Source: Callaeas wilsoni (taxonomy: Eukaryota > Chordata > Aves > Passeriformes > Callaeidae). From it: 64,000 bases of DNA. Below the pieces are notes generated by a model. It was not told the origin of the DNA and searched no databases. It worked only from the letters and a program-made list of their open reading frames with translations. Both the position numbers and the translations under genes were made by a program. The stretch is from contig VWPU01002939.1 in the NCBI GenBank assembly GCA_013398955.1, positions 1 to 64,000 on the forward strand. Reading direction: 5' to 3'. This document shows, piece after piece, positions 1 through 11,600 of this stretch; the stretch's first letter is position 1, and every line of letters begins with the position of its first letter.

Positions 1-865
1 GCCTCATCCCTGTTGCTCTCTGTTCCTTCCTTCCTATACTTGAAACCCCATTATACTGAAATAAGATAATGCTAGGGTATGAGTGACAAATAACTCTGCA
101 GTTTGGTACACACATTTGGAACAAAAATATAGCTATTTTGTTGTTTCCACTCAAATGACCCAGTTAATTTCAGTGTTAACATCAGCTGTCAAAACATCCA
201 CTTAGCAGATTTGCAGCCCTTATTTATTCAGAAAAAAAGGTGCAATAACCAAGCAGTTATCAGAGAAATAGAAAACACTACACAGAATGGGTGTTTATGT
301 TTAATTCTTGTTATTCCATCACCGTCTATCACATACTTAGTATGTTAAATTCCACACTTGGCAACACATAAATAAATCCAGGAAGTTTGTGTTCCTACTG
401 GAGATGCCATTATTTTCCTTTTGGGACTAATCCAGCCCAGTGAAGGCACTGTCAGTGAAGCCCATGCACCATGTCAGCCTTGGTGTCCTGGTTGCAGCCT
501 CCCACCGCAGCCTTTGCGAAGCCAGCGGTGCCACCTGTCCCAGCAGGCACAGCCACCTCTGCACTGCTGTGCCACCCCCCTCCCCTTCCTCTGCTCTGAC
601 CCAGGCCTCGGGGGGACACATGGCTTTATGCTGGCCATCTCTGGAGCCAAGGAAACTCTTCACAGCAAAGACAGTCCCACCATCCCGGAGATGGTTTTTG
701 CTGCTGCGATGTTTGCTTAGCCCATAAAAAGTGTTCAACTCCTTCCCTACTTTTCCCTCCTTGGAGGGAGAACATATTTCCACTTTGAAGGATAAAAAAG
801 CCAGAGGGAGCAGATCACATCAGCTACGTGCCTTCAGCTACACTTTATCCCACAGCCTGCCTTAC
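1..865 (-). other. ADAMTS2: Start of the next ADAMTS2 intron (downstream of the 866..1025 exon)
   Basis: Begins with the donor GTAAGGCAGG on the minus strand at 865. I looked for the following exon, which should approach the RRRR/furin site and the catalytic N-terminus, and found no match in any frame. The stretch at about 430-720 is GC-richer than its surroundings and keeps several overlapping frames open on both strands, which is a composition effect. No repeat family recognised. Confidence 0.75.
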
Positions 866-1025
866 CTTTGTACACCGTATCCACGTTCTCAATAGGAAGC
901 TGCTTCTTGGCAGCTGCTCTGCGATAGACCACATGTGTTCTGCCTCCTCCCTCTTCCTCCTCCTGGGCCCCCTTCTCCAGAGGTTCGATGAAGAACTCGT
1001 CCTTGTCCGTGCGAATCATGCCAGC
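866..1025 (-). CDS. ADAMTS2: ADAMTS2 exon (probable exon 3), propeptide continuation
   Basis: Second coding exon in the window, 160 nt. Seen: on the minus strand the acceptor reads CCCTGTCGCTGCAG before 1025, and the donor GTAAGG follows 866. The frame opens in phase 0 with [19 protein letters not shown], which completes the subfamily's NCDGLAG motif begun at the end of the upstream exon. It then runs through an acidic and glycine-rich stretch (QEEEEGGGR) to THVVYRR and a lysine-bearing tail ending ENVDTVYK, leaving one base of the next codon. FFIEPLEKG and HVVYRR are hallmark strings of the ADAMTS2/3/14 propeptide. The next exon should lead towards the furin cleavage site and the catalytic domain, but it lies left of the window. 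No frameshift or stop is present, so this looks like a functional gene rather than a pseudogene. Confidence 0.92.
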
Positions 1026-1377
1026 CTGCAGCGACAGGGCAGAGATTGAACACTTTGCATTACTGCACATACAGCCGGCGCTGGGAGTAAACAGTTACAA
1101 TATGCTTAAGCACACTTTAGTGCTCCCTAGAGAGCAATTAGGATGCAGAGAGGAAACCAGGTGAATTCTTTATTAGAGCAAAACGAAGCATCATTTTCCC
1201 GATTCGACAAGAAAGGACAAAAGTACAACCCTGTACCAAAAGGACTTCTCCTTGAGCCACATGAGCCAAGTATAGGTGTAAGAATCTGTCTAGGAAATCA
1301 CCCTCTCCATTAAAAAACAGCTACAGTGAAAGTTACTATGACCTTAGCTATCCATCAGGCCCAGGCCACTCCAGTGT

Positions 1378-1516
1378 TTACTATTTCGTCTAAATAAAGG
1401 ATCAGATCAGTGCCATAGGCTGGTTACTATTTCGTCTAAATAAAGGATCAGATCAGTGCCATAGGCTGGTTACTATTTCGTCTAAATAAAGGATCAGATC
1501 AGTGCCATAGGCTGGT
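1378..1516. repeat. 46-bp tandem repeat, 3 copies
   Basis: Three head-to-tail copies of a 46-bp unit, starting at about 1378, 1424 and 1470, that read as identical by eye. The unit begins TTACTATTTCGTCTAAATAA and ends CCATAGGCTGGT. Complete identity suggests recent expansion or ongoing homogenisation. It lies about 350 bp upstream (in transcript direction) of the 866..1025 exon. Confidence 0.95.
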
Positions 1517-3689
1517 CCTGATGCGCGGCTCAACAGCCAAAAGATGTAGAGTCAGCCTTTCTGTTCAGAAGCAAGGTAGAACAATACTGCATCTTGCATT
1601 CAGGCAGCTAAGCTTTATCATTATTTCCATGTTGACACAAAGGGTTCAGCCAACAAAACAATATTTCAAGAATTACCCACAACTAGTTTGAGTGTCAGTA
1701 GTGCATTGCTAAAAAAAACCCCAAACTTGTTCAGATTGGACCAGATACCCTGGTACGAAAAAAGAAATTTGCACTTCTACAGAGCACCTCAAAGGAACAT
1801 CATCCAAACAATTCTCATTGTGTTCAGGGGAAAACCTCATAAGGACTGAAAACCATAAAAAAGAAAAGGACTTTTCATCATCTTTACGCAGATGAAACAA
1901 CTTGGGCACCTGGATCACCTGGGCTTGTCTCCTCTTGCAGTCCTGCCCAACTGCAGGAGGTCACAGCAGTCAAGAGCTGCTCGCAGAGATGGTTGGCTTG
2001 AATCAATTTTTTCTACATGTTTGCACATCTGTGTCTGAGAACTTCCATGAACTCTCAGCTTGTAGACAGAAAGTCTTACTATCAACACGAATGAAATTGT
2101 TCCCCATCCAACCTTCAGAAGCTCCTTCATCACATTCTTTCCCACTCTGCCCAGTGATGATCCTGGAGACACTGCAGTTTCAAACTTGGCACTGTGGAAC
2201 TCTCCATCTTGCTGTCTTAGCTTCTGTGAGCCTAAATCCCCCTTTCAGTGAAGCCTTATCTCAAGCTTCCAGGAGAACCAGTCTGGCTCCTTTGAACCCA
2301 GTATCCTCACTTAAAACAAGTACATCTAAACACACTTATCATATTCCAGCACTAAAGCTCTCATACAACACATATTTCTCTTCTACAAGCAGCAAACTAC
2401 ATTCCTACTGCTATAAATACAGTATGTTCACTGGTTCCCTCCTTGGAAAAATGTCAGGTTCATTTGTCATGTCTTAACTTACATTAGGCAAGATTTCCAG
2501 TCCCAGAATTCATACATCTAATGTATACAAAAACAGATTGAAGAGGAAGGATTAAAGAAGCAAAATTATATTGAAGCAATTTAAGCTGATGCCATCCTGC
2601 CTGTATATAGGAAACTGAATTTGAAATAATGTCCTGTGTCTTCTTAACTAATTTAGATTCCACATCAGACACAGAAAAGGTGAGACAGGCTTAGCAGCTC
2701 AAGGAAGCCAAGACAATCAAGAAAATAAGTGCTGAACCCAAACAGAGAGCAAGTGATCTTTTACTGTAAAGTGGAATACATGAAAAATTCAGCCTTGATC
2801 TTACTCTCCTTTTAATGTTATTCTAATTGCATTACACACACACTTCTTCTGGATACTAAATATTAGATCCAGAAATTCAGAAATCTTTTTATGATAAATG
2901 CACAACTAAACATCAAGAAGGAACAAGCATTTGCAAGTTCAACAGCACAGGGTACGATGCCCACGCCATATGTACACCCAGGAGAAATACACTGAGAGCT
3001 TGACTGTCATGTGAAAAATATGTGATTTTGGTTTCTGCAAGTGAAAATAAAGCCATGGTTATGCACATGTTCCTATGTATTTTTGGATTCATTAAGCCTA
3101 ATATTAACTAAGCGGCTAATGCCAGACCTTAGTTTGGAATGTAGACCGTAATTCAGGATACAGGAGGAAACATTCCTGTACACTGTGTGCAGCAGAGAGT
3201 AATGATGGGAGTTTGGAGGAATTTAGATCTTCTAAGAAAATTAACAGATAAGCAACTTCTGCAAGCAGTAGTTGAACTGATTGGACAGAAGAACTGTTAT
3301 AGGTGAACTTTAGCTTCCAGGGTATGGTGGCCTTTCGGAAATGAAAACAGTTGGTCAGAGTGAATTCTCCGCCCTGAGAAGATGAAGGTGACACCCTGGG
3401 ACAGGCTGTAAGACTAAACAGAAAGAGATATTTGAATGCTGCATCCCAAGACACAAAGCAGTGCTTAAACACTAACATTTCCTGCAGATCATTGTGCCTG
3501 GTGTTGGCCCTTTTGCATGCAGGGCAATTCACGTGGCACTGGAAGCTGCCAAAGAGCAGGGCATCATTAGGTGCTCTTCATTTCACACTCTGCTTCTTGG
3601 ATGGACATGACACCACCGTGTACATCCCCGTGGCAGCATCCCCCCTAATTCTGTTGGGGTGTAGAAAGCAAGGAATTTAACTTTCAAAC
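1517..3689. other. Intronic stretch without recognised features
   Basis: Open frames of 191 codons (1902..2477, plus) and 138 codons (3116..3532, minus) occur here. Neither shows a domain, a signal peptide or splice context, and they overlap other frames of similar size. No repeat family recognised. Confidence 0.6.
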
Positions 3690-3765
3690 ACAGAATCATA
3701 GAATCTCCTGAGTTGGAAGGGCTGCCAAGGACCATCAAAGCCCAACTCCTGGCCCTGCAGGGCTG
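3690..3765 (-). mobile_element. CR1 LINE 3'-end fragment
   Basis: Reads CAGAATCATAGAATCTCC, then GAGTTGGAAGGG, then GACCATCAAAGCCCAACTCC on the plus strand. This is the reverse complement of the avian CR1 3' end, whose sense strand ends in ATTCTATG repeats. About 75 bp survive. The reverse-transcriptase part is absent, as is usual for 5'-truncated CR1 copies. Confidence 0.85.
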
Positions 3766-4144
3766 AATATTCCTTTTCTCATTTTAGTCTTGGACTACAC
3801 TAGAATTTTGCTTTCCCTTTAGTGCTGAGAAACACATCAATTATTCTTGATCAGAATTATTAGGAAAGAATGCGTGTTTGAACTGTAAAAGAATTTTACG
3901 TTTTTATATATTGCATGTCCTACACAGTCTTTGATTTAGCCAACATATTGTCGTGAAATAAAATAAAATAAGAAACAATGGCTGTTTCAGACTTTAAGAA
4001 GAAAATTCATTTAGGTGGCAAGGCAGAGTTCCTACAGCAATCCACAGTTCAAGTCATCTGCCTAATAATATAACCACAGCTATAAATGATTCATTAAGAA
4101 ATATTTGGGGCTCCTGAAAGTCTCCACCACACATTTCCTTACTG
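3766..4144. other. Intronic stretch, nothing recognised
   Basis: AT-rich sequence between a CR1 piece and a MIR-like piece. A short AAATAAAATAAAATAAG run lies near 3957. No coding signal. Confidence 0.55.
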
Positions 4145-4235
4145 CTTTGAGTAAGACATTTAACCTCTTTACTTCCATTTCTCCACCTCTGAACCAGCAT
4201 AACAACAGTCTTGCAGGATAATTACAAGGCCTGAT
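4145..4235 (+). mobile_element. Degenerate MIR-like SINE fragment
   Basis: The order of short motifs matches the middle of MIR: CTTTGAGTAAGACATTTAACC, CTCTTTACTTCCATTTCTCC, ACCTCTGAA, then CAGGATAATTACAAGG. These correspond to the family's 'cttgggcaag..acttaacctct', 'cctcagtttcc', 'atctgtaaa' and 'gg.t..ttgtgagg' blocks. Divergence is high, and the assignment rests on remembered consensus. MIR predates the mammal-bird split and does persist in birds. Confidence 0.5.
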
Positions 4236-7200
4236 TTGGGGTTTTTTTTGGTCAAATGCTTTGAACATGAAAAGCTCAAGGTGAATCGCCTAATGCATTT
4301 TTTCTTTTACTACTCAAAACATTCTCAAAAAGCCAAAAAATCACCATGAAAGGGAGATTACTTTTAGTCATCAACTCAACACCAGTGTTGCGCACAGCCA
4401 AGCAAGCAACAGGGCAGCAAACAAGGCAGCAGGGGTTTGCTCGCATCCTTCACCTTCACCAGTCCTGTTCTTATCCACCGCTGCCATCACCCCTGTGCCA
4501 GCCCGTCATGCCAAGGCAACTGTCAGACAACCACCAAGTCTGTGATGACAAGAGAGAGCATTACAGTTGCTGCAGTTTCCTGGAGAATGCCTCTGGATGA
4601 CTGAAACAGAAATGCTCTATTGTTTGAGCACACCTGTGCCTTCTCTTCGACCGGGAAGACTTCAGAAAATTCTTGGGCTGTCATCATCTGAACATTTCCT
4701 CCACAAGATGTGAAAACAGATTTAAGCCTTTCAATCACCAGTTCCCCCAGAAGTTCTGAACAGAATCACAGCAGGTGCTTTCACAAACTAAGAGCTCAGA
4801 AGTACCTGCTAGCCGTAGTGTTTTTCTACCCTATACTGCTCGCCACCCATCCCAGGAACGTTGCCCCATCAGGCATTATAGGTTAGCAGTGCTTGCCCTG
4901 CACTACCACCTGCAGCCCCATACACTGTGCAATTCAGAACCAGGCATGGAATTGTCCATCTCCATGGAAAGGAAGTCCAATTCTGGAAAAAAACGCTAAG
5001 CTCTTACCTCTTCCTCTCCTCTTCTGGGACTTTTAACTTGAAACTAAGCTGAATATGGGAATATTGATGATGGCAGCTGTGATTGTGTCCTGTGACTAAT
5101 GAAAATATAAACTAATAGCAAAAGTGTTTGCCTTTGAAATGCACCAAATTGTAGCAAACAACCTACAATATCCCACTATTTCCCAAAGTGGGACATCCCC
5201 AGGCCTTCCTTCCAAGGGCTTTTAGATCCCAGCTGCAAATTACTCAAGTCAAGCACTGCTTGGCACTCATTAATATGCATTAAAGACTAGAGCAGAAAAC
5301 ACTTAATCAAAAGGAAACTGCAGTTTGGAGAATCAAACCCTCTGTTAAGGTTAGCAAGGCAGTTATTTAGAAGTGAAAGCCACACAGGAAAAAACTCACA
5401 AGGAAGACTGAGAATGATTGTCCTGTCCAATTATGACACAAATTACTCTGATAAGCCACAAATGAGCCCATTTGTGGATCACACGGAGTTGGGGTCCGGA
5501 GTTCCATTAAACTCTTTTGAGCGTAACAGGGCTCCCGTGCATCCCTGGACACCTCCTCCCAGGGTTTTCAAGGACCACAGGATCTACACATACTGGCAAT
5601 GGCCACAGCCACACGGGCTTTTTGCCCAGGTTAATGACACTATGACCCCATCCCACACAACGGAGATCTCCTCTCCAGCCCAGGAGACCTGCCAGCGCTT
5701 TGCCACCACACCACAGAGCTCAGCTCAACAGCAGGTTCCTTCTCCCGTCTCCTCAACATCCCCAGCCCCTCTTGCATTTCTAAAGACATTCTTCAGAAGC
5801 CTAATTTGACAGAAAAACTGTCTGGCATATTTAGATCTACAGAAAACTCCAGGTTTTTGAGCGTTAGCTCCTGTGGATAATTAAATGTCTCTCTGGCTCT
5901 GCACTTGGTGAGCGACTTAATTGTCTCCTCATTGCCATTCACATCACAGCTCCTGTTCTGGGCTGTAATGAAGTAACCCATCCAGCGGCTGCTTCAGGAC
6001 TCCAGAGCCTCAGCCCATCCTGCAACCGCTAGTTTAATTAATGTTCATTTCTTCCTCATTAGTACAGCTTTACAAAGTTTCTCATTGCCATATAAAGGCA
6101 GATTTACGTCCCAATCTCCGAGCACGTGATACAGATAGGAAGACAAAATTAAATGTGAACAAATCTGAAATTAATATTTTAAAAAATCCATGTGTCTGGT
6201 TAATTAATTTAATCAGTAACCTACAAAAACAGTGTTTCAGAAACTCTTAGAAATAGCATTTCTGTAAATAGTGAAAGATCTAATTTTTCTGAGTATTTGA
6301 TTCTGAAAGAGGTAACTAGCCAAATTACCTACCTATCCATGAACAAATCCTAAATACAGTCTTGCAATACAGACTATTTTCTTGAGACAAAAGCAAGATA
6401 CAAACTATCTGATATTTACCCTCAGCGTCTGGGTTATGAGCTTGCACTCCCTGCAATGCCAGTGAACACTCCAGATGGGAACTGGCAATATGGGATTCGC
6501 ACAACAATCAATTCACAGAGAATCTGAGAAAGACTTGCATTTAAATGTAGAGTTGCCAGAAATACTCTGTAGATGACTTGAAAGGGAAAATATTTCTATT
6601 TTCAGGACAAGATATTGGACAAAATCTTATTCCATGTCTATATCAACGTGCCTGTAGCCTAAATACACAACTGTTCTACATTTGACCAAAGTGACAGTAG
6701 CAGAGCAGAGAATTTGCGAGCAAATCCCACATTTTACTTTCATGATCTTTCTCTAGGTCTTAGAGCCACAGGAACATGCTTTTTCCAGACAACAACAGAC
6801 ATGTCCTCCCAAGATGAAAGCCAGGTACAGAAATACTCTTTGCTCAATTACATTGGAATGGATCTGATGCACCAGGGGCTCCAGTGACTGGAGCAAGATC
6901 ACCCAGGAAGTCTGTGGCAGAGCTGTGGTCATGACACAGACCTTCAAACTCATCCCTGCCCACGTGGGATCTCTCAATATTTTCCCCTGTGCAATGTTTT
7001 CATTCCCAATCACATGGTACATTGATTCAGGAACAGATACATTTGGCATTTTACTTCCATTCAGCTTAATTCATGTAGATAACAATGCAAAAAAAAACCC
7101 CAAAACCTTCTTATGTCATATTTGCATTTGATTCTTCGAGAACATTCTTCCAGCTACTGAAGCATTGCAGAGGAAGAATTGTGCAGTGCTGCAAATTCAT

Positions 7201-8455
7201 CTTCCTTTACAGTGAAAGGAGGTACTGAAGGAATTGTGGCAAATATTTGGAACATACTGGCACTTACTGTGCTGGATGCAGCTGCTGCCCTCAATCTACA
7301 CTGATCTATCCAAGCCCAGGCTGGATGGGGAAGAAAGTTTTCAACTGATCATATATATTTTTGTTACTGTCAGTATTTTTCAGCTTTTTTTTCCAAGTTG
7401 GTTTGCAGTTATGTTATTTTCACATATCCTCAAAAAAATTAAGGGGGCGAATAATTACGGATACACATAAGAATTACACAGCCAGACCGACAGAGAGGAA
7501 GAGCCTTCTGGGTCACCCTACGGAAGCTGGGTGTCCCTTAGGGCCTCCATTTATCCTCTGCATGGGGATAAGGTCACATTTTACTGCACTTTGAGATCTA
7601 CTAATGAATAGCACAATACAGGAGCTATTGCTACTAAGAGCTCTTTCATGACAGGCTGCTTTCTACAGCCCTTGTTGCTCAAGGGAGGATGGGTATCCAT
7701 CCATTCATGCATCTACAGACTTCCACTGCTACCAAAAATAAAATTTTGTCCCCACAGCCCAGCTTAGTCACTACACAATTGCAGGTGTGATTGATAACAG
7801 CAGGGGGACAAATCTGAGCCAATATAACCTGAAGTTAAGAGAGCTGCATTAGTTTATAGCAGATGAGTATCTGGACCCAAATCTTGCAGTTGTATGGTAT
7901 AATTCATTTTGGAAACTCAAAAGGGTTTTCTGTGGTTTTTAAGAGACACAATAGTGAGACAGACTGTGTCTCATTCTCAGTGAACCATCGAGAAAACAGA
8001 CACAATTAAAGTGATTTCACAAAGCAATGCAGGCAGATTTCAGGACAAGGGTCCTGGCCAAAGTGCCTGGCTTTCACCAGTGAGCAACGCTAAAAACATT
8101 GCTTTCAACTGCTCTGCCTTTATAAGAAAATTACCAACTTCTCACCTCTGTCACTCAGCGTCTGCCCAGGGCCAGCCGCAGCAGCAGACCTGGCCACAAC
8201 CCCAAGCACTTCCCTCCAGCAAATCTCCTGCCTCTGTCCCCCACAACCTGCCCTGTCCTAGCAGCCACTCACCTATGAATCCTCAAAGAGCCCAAAAGAT
8301 AAATATCATTTTCAACAAGTTTAGGTAATATACAAACCCACAACTTTCAGTATTTCCACAGATACTCCTTTTGCAGAGCACAGTCTGCAGAAGTACAATA
8401 GAGGCTCTGAAGCAGGCAAATTCAGAGCAGATCTCCCTGCAGCTGCCATACAGGG
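4236..8455. other. Intronic stretch, 4.2 kb
   Basis: AT-rich DNA. The part at about 6025-6260 has several TTAATTAA/TTAATTTAA-type sites and is discussed in the findings as a candidate conserved element. An open frame at 5414..5809 (131 codons, plus) has no recognisable domain. No repeat family identified otherwise. Confidence 0.5.
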
Positions 8456-8697
8456 AATAACCTGGCACCTTTGCCAGGTTGTCTTCCACCTTTCAGGTAC
8501 CTCCACCACCAGCAGGACCCTCATCTCCAATGAGCCCAGCTGCAAGAGTGTTAGAATTGTGTAGCTTTTTAAACATGGAATAACTTGGCACCTTCGCCAG
8601 GTTGGCTTCCACCTTTCAGGTACCTCCACCACCAGCAGGACCCTCATCTCCAATGAGCCCAGCTGCAAGAGTGTTAGAATCGTGTAGCTTTTCAAAA
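8456..8697. repeat. 123-bp tandem duplication with internal hairpin
   Basis: Two direct copies start at 8456 and 8579, with only a handful of differences over about 118 bp. Each copy begins with a palindrome. In copy 1 it is CCTGGCA-CCTT-TGCCAGG, a perfect 7-bp stem. In copy 2, ACTTGGCACCTTCGCCAGG has lost part of the pairing. Both copies contain a (CCACCACCAG) stretch and GAGCCCAGCTGCAAGAGTG. The duplication keeps a minus-strand frame open, which explains the repeated protein motif there; that frame is not evidence of a gene. Confidence 0.93.
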
Positions 8698-11600
8698 AGA
8701 GACAAGCAGTTCCTTTAGCTAAAATCATGCCTAAGCAAGAACATTTTGGAAATTCTCTACACTTAATGTCCACAGGTATGTGTAATTCCAAGTGGGAAAG
8801 AGGTGAGTTATTAAATAGCTGTTAAGAATGAAAATGATAAATGTGGCAGATCCTGCAGACTCAGGGGATTGTGAACTTGATTGCTGTTGTTGCAAGCAGG
8901 GAATAGTAATTGCAGTGCCCTGAAACAAGAGTTTCTCAACTTTAATCTTTCAGGGAGGAAAAGCATGAATATCAATTCCATGAATTTGCTAACAGCAAGA
9001 TCCAAAAAGATTAACTTTCCCAATTTTGACACACAGAACCATTTGAAATAAAGCATTTCCGAGGACACTTTGACAAAACACATAGTTGAGTCCTACCCTC
9101 AGCAATAAAACTTAACTGACATTCTGCAAGAAAACAAAACAAGTCCAACTGGAAAGCTCTTCAGCTCAAACCCTCACAAAATGGGACAGTTGCTACACAA
9201 GTTTCTTTTCAAAAATATATTTGCTTAAGGCACAAATCACCACCCACTTAAGTCAACGGGTGTCACATTCATAAATCTCAAGGCCAGAATGTATAAATGG
9301 ATTCATAAATACTAAAGCAGTTTAGTCTGATATGCTACATAGGACAGGCCAAAGACTTTTTACCAAAGCATCATTGCAGCCTCCCAAAAACTGTCTGCAG
9401 CAGAGATGGAACAGATCCATTAGCACGTAGGAAACAGAGCCCAGGTCTTTGCTATGGTAAACAAGATAAAAAGATCCAGACCACAGAAAACTGCAGAAAA
9501 ATGTTTACTATATTTAAAAAAAAAAAAAAAAAGTTTAATATGTTAAATTCATCTGAGTGGAAACTCAGCATTTAAAGTAATTTCAAATTATCTTATAAAA
9601 GTCCTGACTCTTCCCTCAGGAAGATGTTCTGCAGCAGCATTTCAGGTTCCAGAGGAGCATATGAACTACAGAGCACAAGCTGCAGGGCAGCAGGAGCCAG
9701 CCCTGGCCCGGGCCATTCCCATCTCCTGCTCCTCCCAGTGCCACCCCATCTGTTCTGGCAGAGCAGCCCCAGTGCCCACAGAGCCACATCATGGGCAGGT
9801 TCAGGGAGCTCACCCCAAAATCCCCACCATAAGAAACTGTGCCCCTTGGCAGAACCCGGTGCCCTTGGTCTGCAGCCTCTGACATTTGCTACCACAGGGA
9901 AAGCAAGACCCCCACAGGTAAAAACTCCCACCTGGGAGAGAGCATCTCACACACACGTCGTCCTATTCCGTGAAACAACTCATAACCCAAATCCAGCCAC
10001 GGGTCTGGATTCGTGGCTTGAAAATCAGACAGGGTCCTTCTCTGCTAAATGCAAGCTTTACTCTAACAGGATGCCCATAAAGGTGCAGGAAAACAAAAGT
10101 AACAAAAGGTTGCTGCAGCTGGGGCTTGTTTTTCTTTTCACATCCTACAGCCAGGCTTACTCTAACCTTCTTTCTCTCACCCCGTACTGGAGAAATGAAC
10201 CTGGAAAGCAGTTTTTCAAATGAGAGCACAAAAACCTAATGAGAGATGAGCTTTCAAATTTATACTGCTCTCAGTTGTAGGCTCCCAGTACAAGATGTCA
10301 ACAAAGTGCAAGATACAGTACAAAAACTAAAATAATTAATCCCTGGAGGAACAGGCTTATTAAGAAGGATTAAATCAAAGAATTAATGTGCACTATTTGT
10401 CTGTATGACAAAGACGAAGGGAGGCATATGATAACTCTCAAAGATCTGGAAGCATAGAAGGAATAAGAATTGCTGATGGGAAAAGCTTGGACATACCAGG
10501 AAGCGAACAAAAAAAGAAACTCTGACAAGAAATCTTAGCCTGCAATATTATAGGCGGTCTTATGCAAAACCAGCTCAAAACTTGTCTTTAAAAATCTTTA
10601 AACTACCAAACCTTATTGTTTACTAGTACCTACAGATCAAGGACCAAGGTTTAGGCATCGTACAATAACAAAGACATTTAAGCAGACTTCTGCAGAGGAA
10701 AAAATAAAGAACATCAGCTGAGTCCAAAACAGGCTCAGGGAGCTTGGCAGTAGCTGGTAATCCATGTCCTTGGAAAAGCAAAATCAAACATGAGCTAGGT
10801 TAAGACACCAAAGACAATCACTTGCTATTGCCTGGTTTTGAAGACAAGATAAGGCCTCACAAGGACATCTGGACAAACACAGTGTGGCTCATGTGATTTT
10901 CTTTCCTTCATTTTGATCACCTCCATTTTTTTATAGTTTTTGCTCTTTGTGTTTTTCCAGATATTTTTCTCCTCTCCTCTCTCCAAGGCTGCAGCTACTA
11001 ATAAAACAATTTAATATTGTGTGAATTGAAGAATAAGAATGTTCCCTCTGTTGCTTAGACTATGGCTCCAATAACGATAAACTTTTCACGTACTCCAAGA
11101 AGCACAAAAGGACTTAAATTACACAACAAAACTCTGAAGGAGAAAACCACAGTTAGATAATAACTTAGAAACCTGAAAAAATAGCAAGTGTTGCAGTAGA
11201 AGGCAGACTGGTAGTAACGTTTTATTTTGGAACATGGAACTCACCTATACTCTTAGGCAAAAGTTCAAAGAAAAGTGTCTGTTTTCCCAAAATAAATAGA
11301 AATGAACATCCAGCAGCACTAAGGTAGTTGGAAGGTGGACACAACATACATTGAGTCAAATGGAGCCTGTAAAGGAACATAAAAGAGTATGGAAAATGAA
11401 GGCAAAGCAAGAAGCATAAGTCAGCCTGTAAATCTTTCAGAACTACTAGAAATCAAATTACACACCATATGTCAGTGGGCTAATGTGTTCACACCAGTAG
11501 AGCTGGGTTAGCACCACCGCACATTCTGGGAAGTTTACAACTTGTATGTGTTTATTTGGACAATACTATTACTATGGAAGATATTAAAGAAGTTCTTCAA

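Noticed and set aside
1902..2477. 191-codon open frame on the plus strand
   Set aside because: Low-information Ser/Leu/Thr composition, no motif, and no flanking gene structure; consistent with chance in 64 kb read in six frames.
8321..8791. 156-codon minus-strand frame with an internal protein repeat
   Set aside because: The protein repeat is produced entirely by the 123-bp DNA duplication. 123 is divisible by three, so the frame is kept by arithmetic rather than selection.
9400..9450. Possible third MIR fragment (GAGCCCAGGTCTTTG)
   Set aside because: Only one short motif matches, and the neighbouring MIR blocks are absent.
9516..9532. 17-base A run as a processed-pseudogene tail
   Set aside because: No gene-like sequence precedes it and no target-site duplication was seen.
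9624..10223. 199-codon open frame on the plus strand, longest in the window
   Set aside because: No recognisable domain, no splice or promoter context, and overlapping minus-strand frames are equally open because the first half is GC-rich. The Ser/Pro/His-rich composition looks random.
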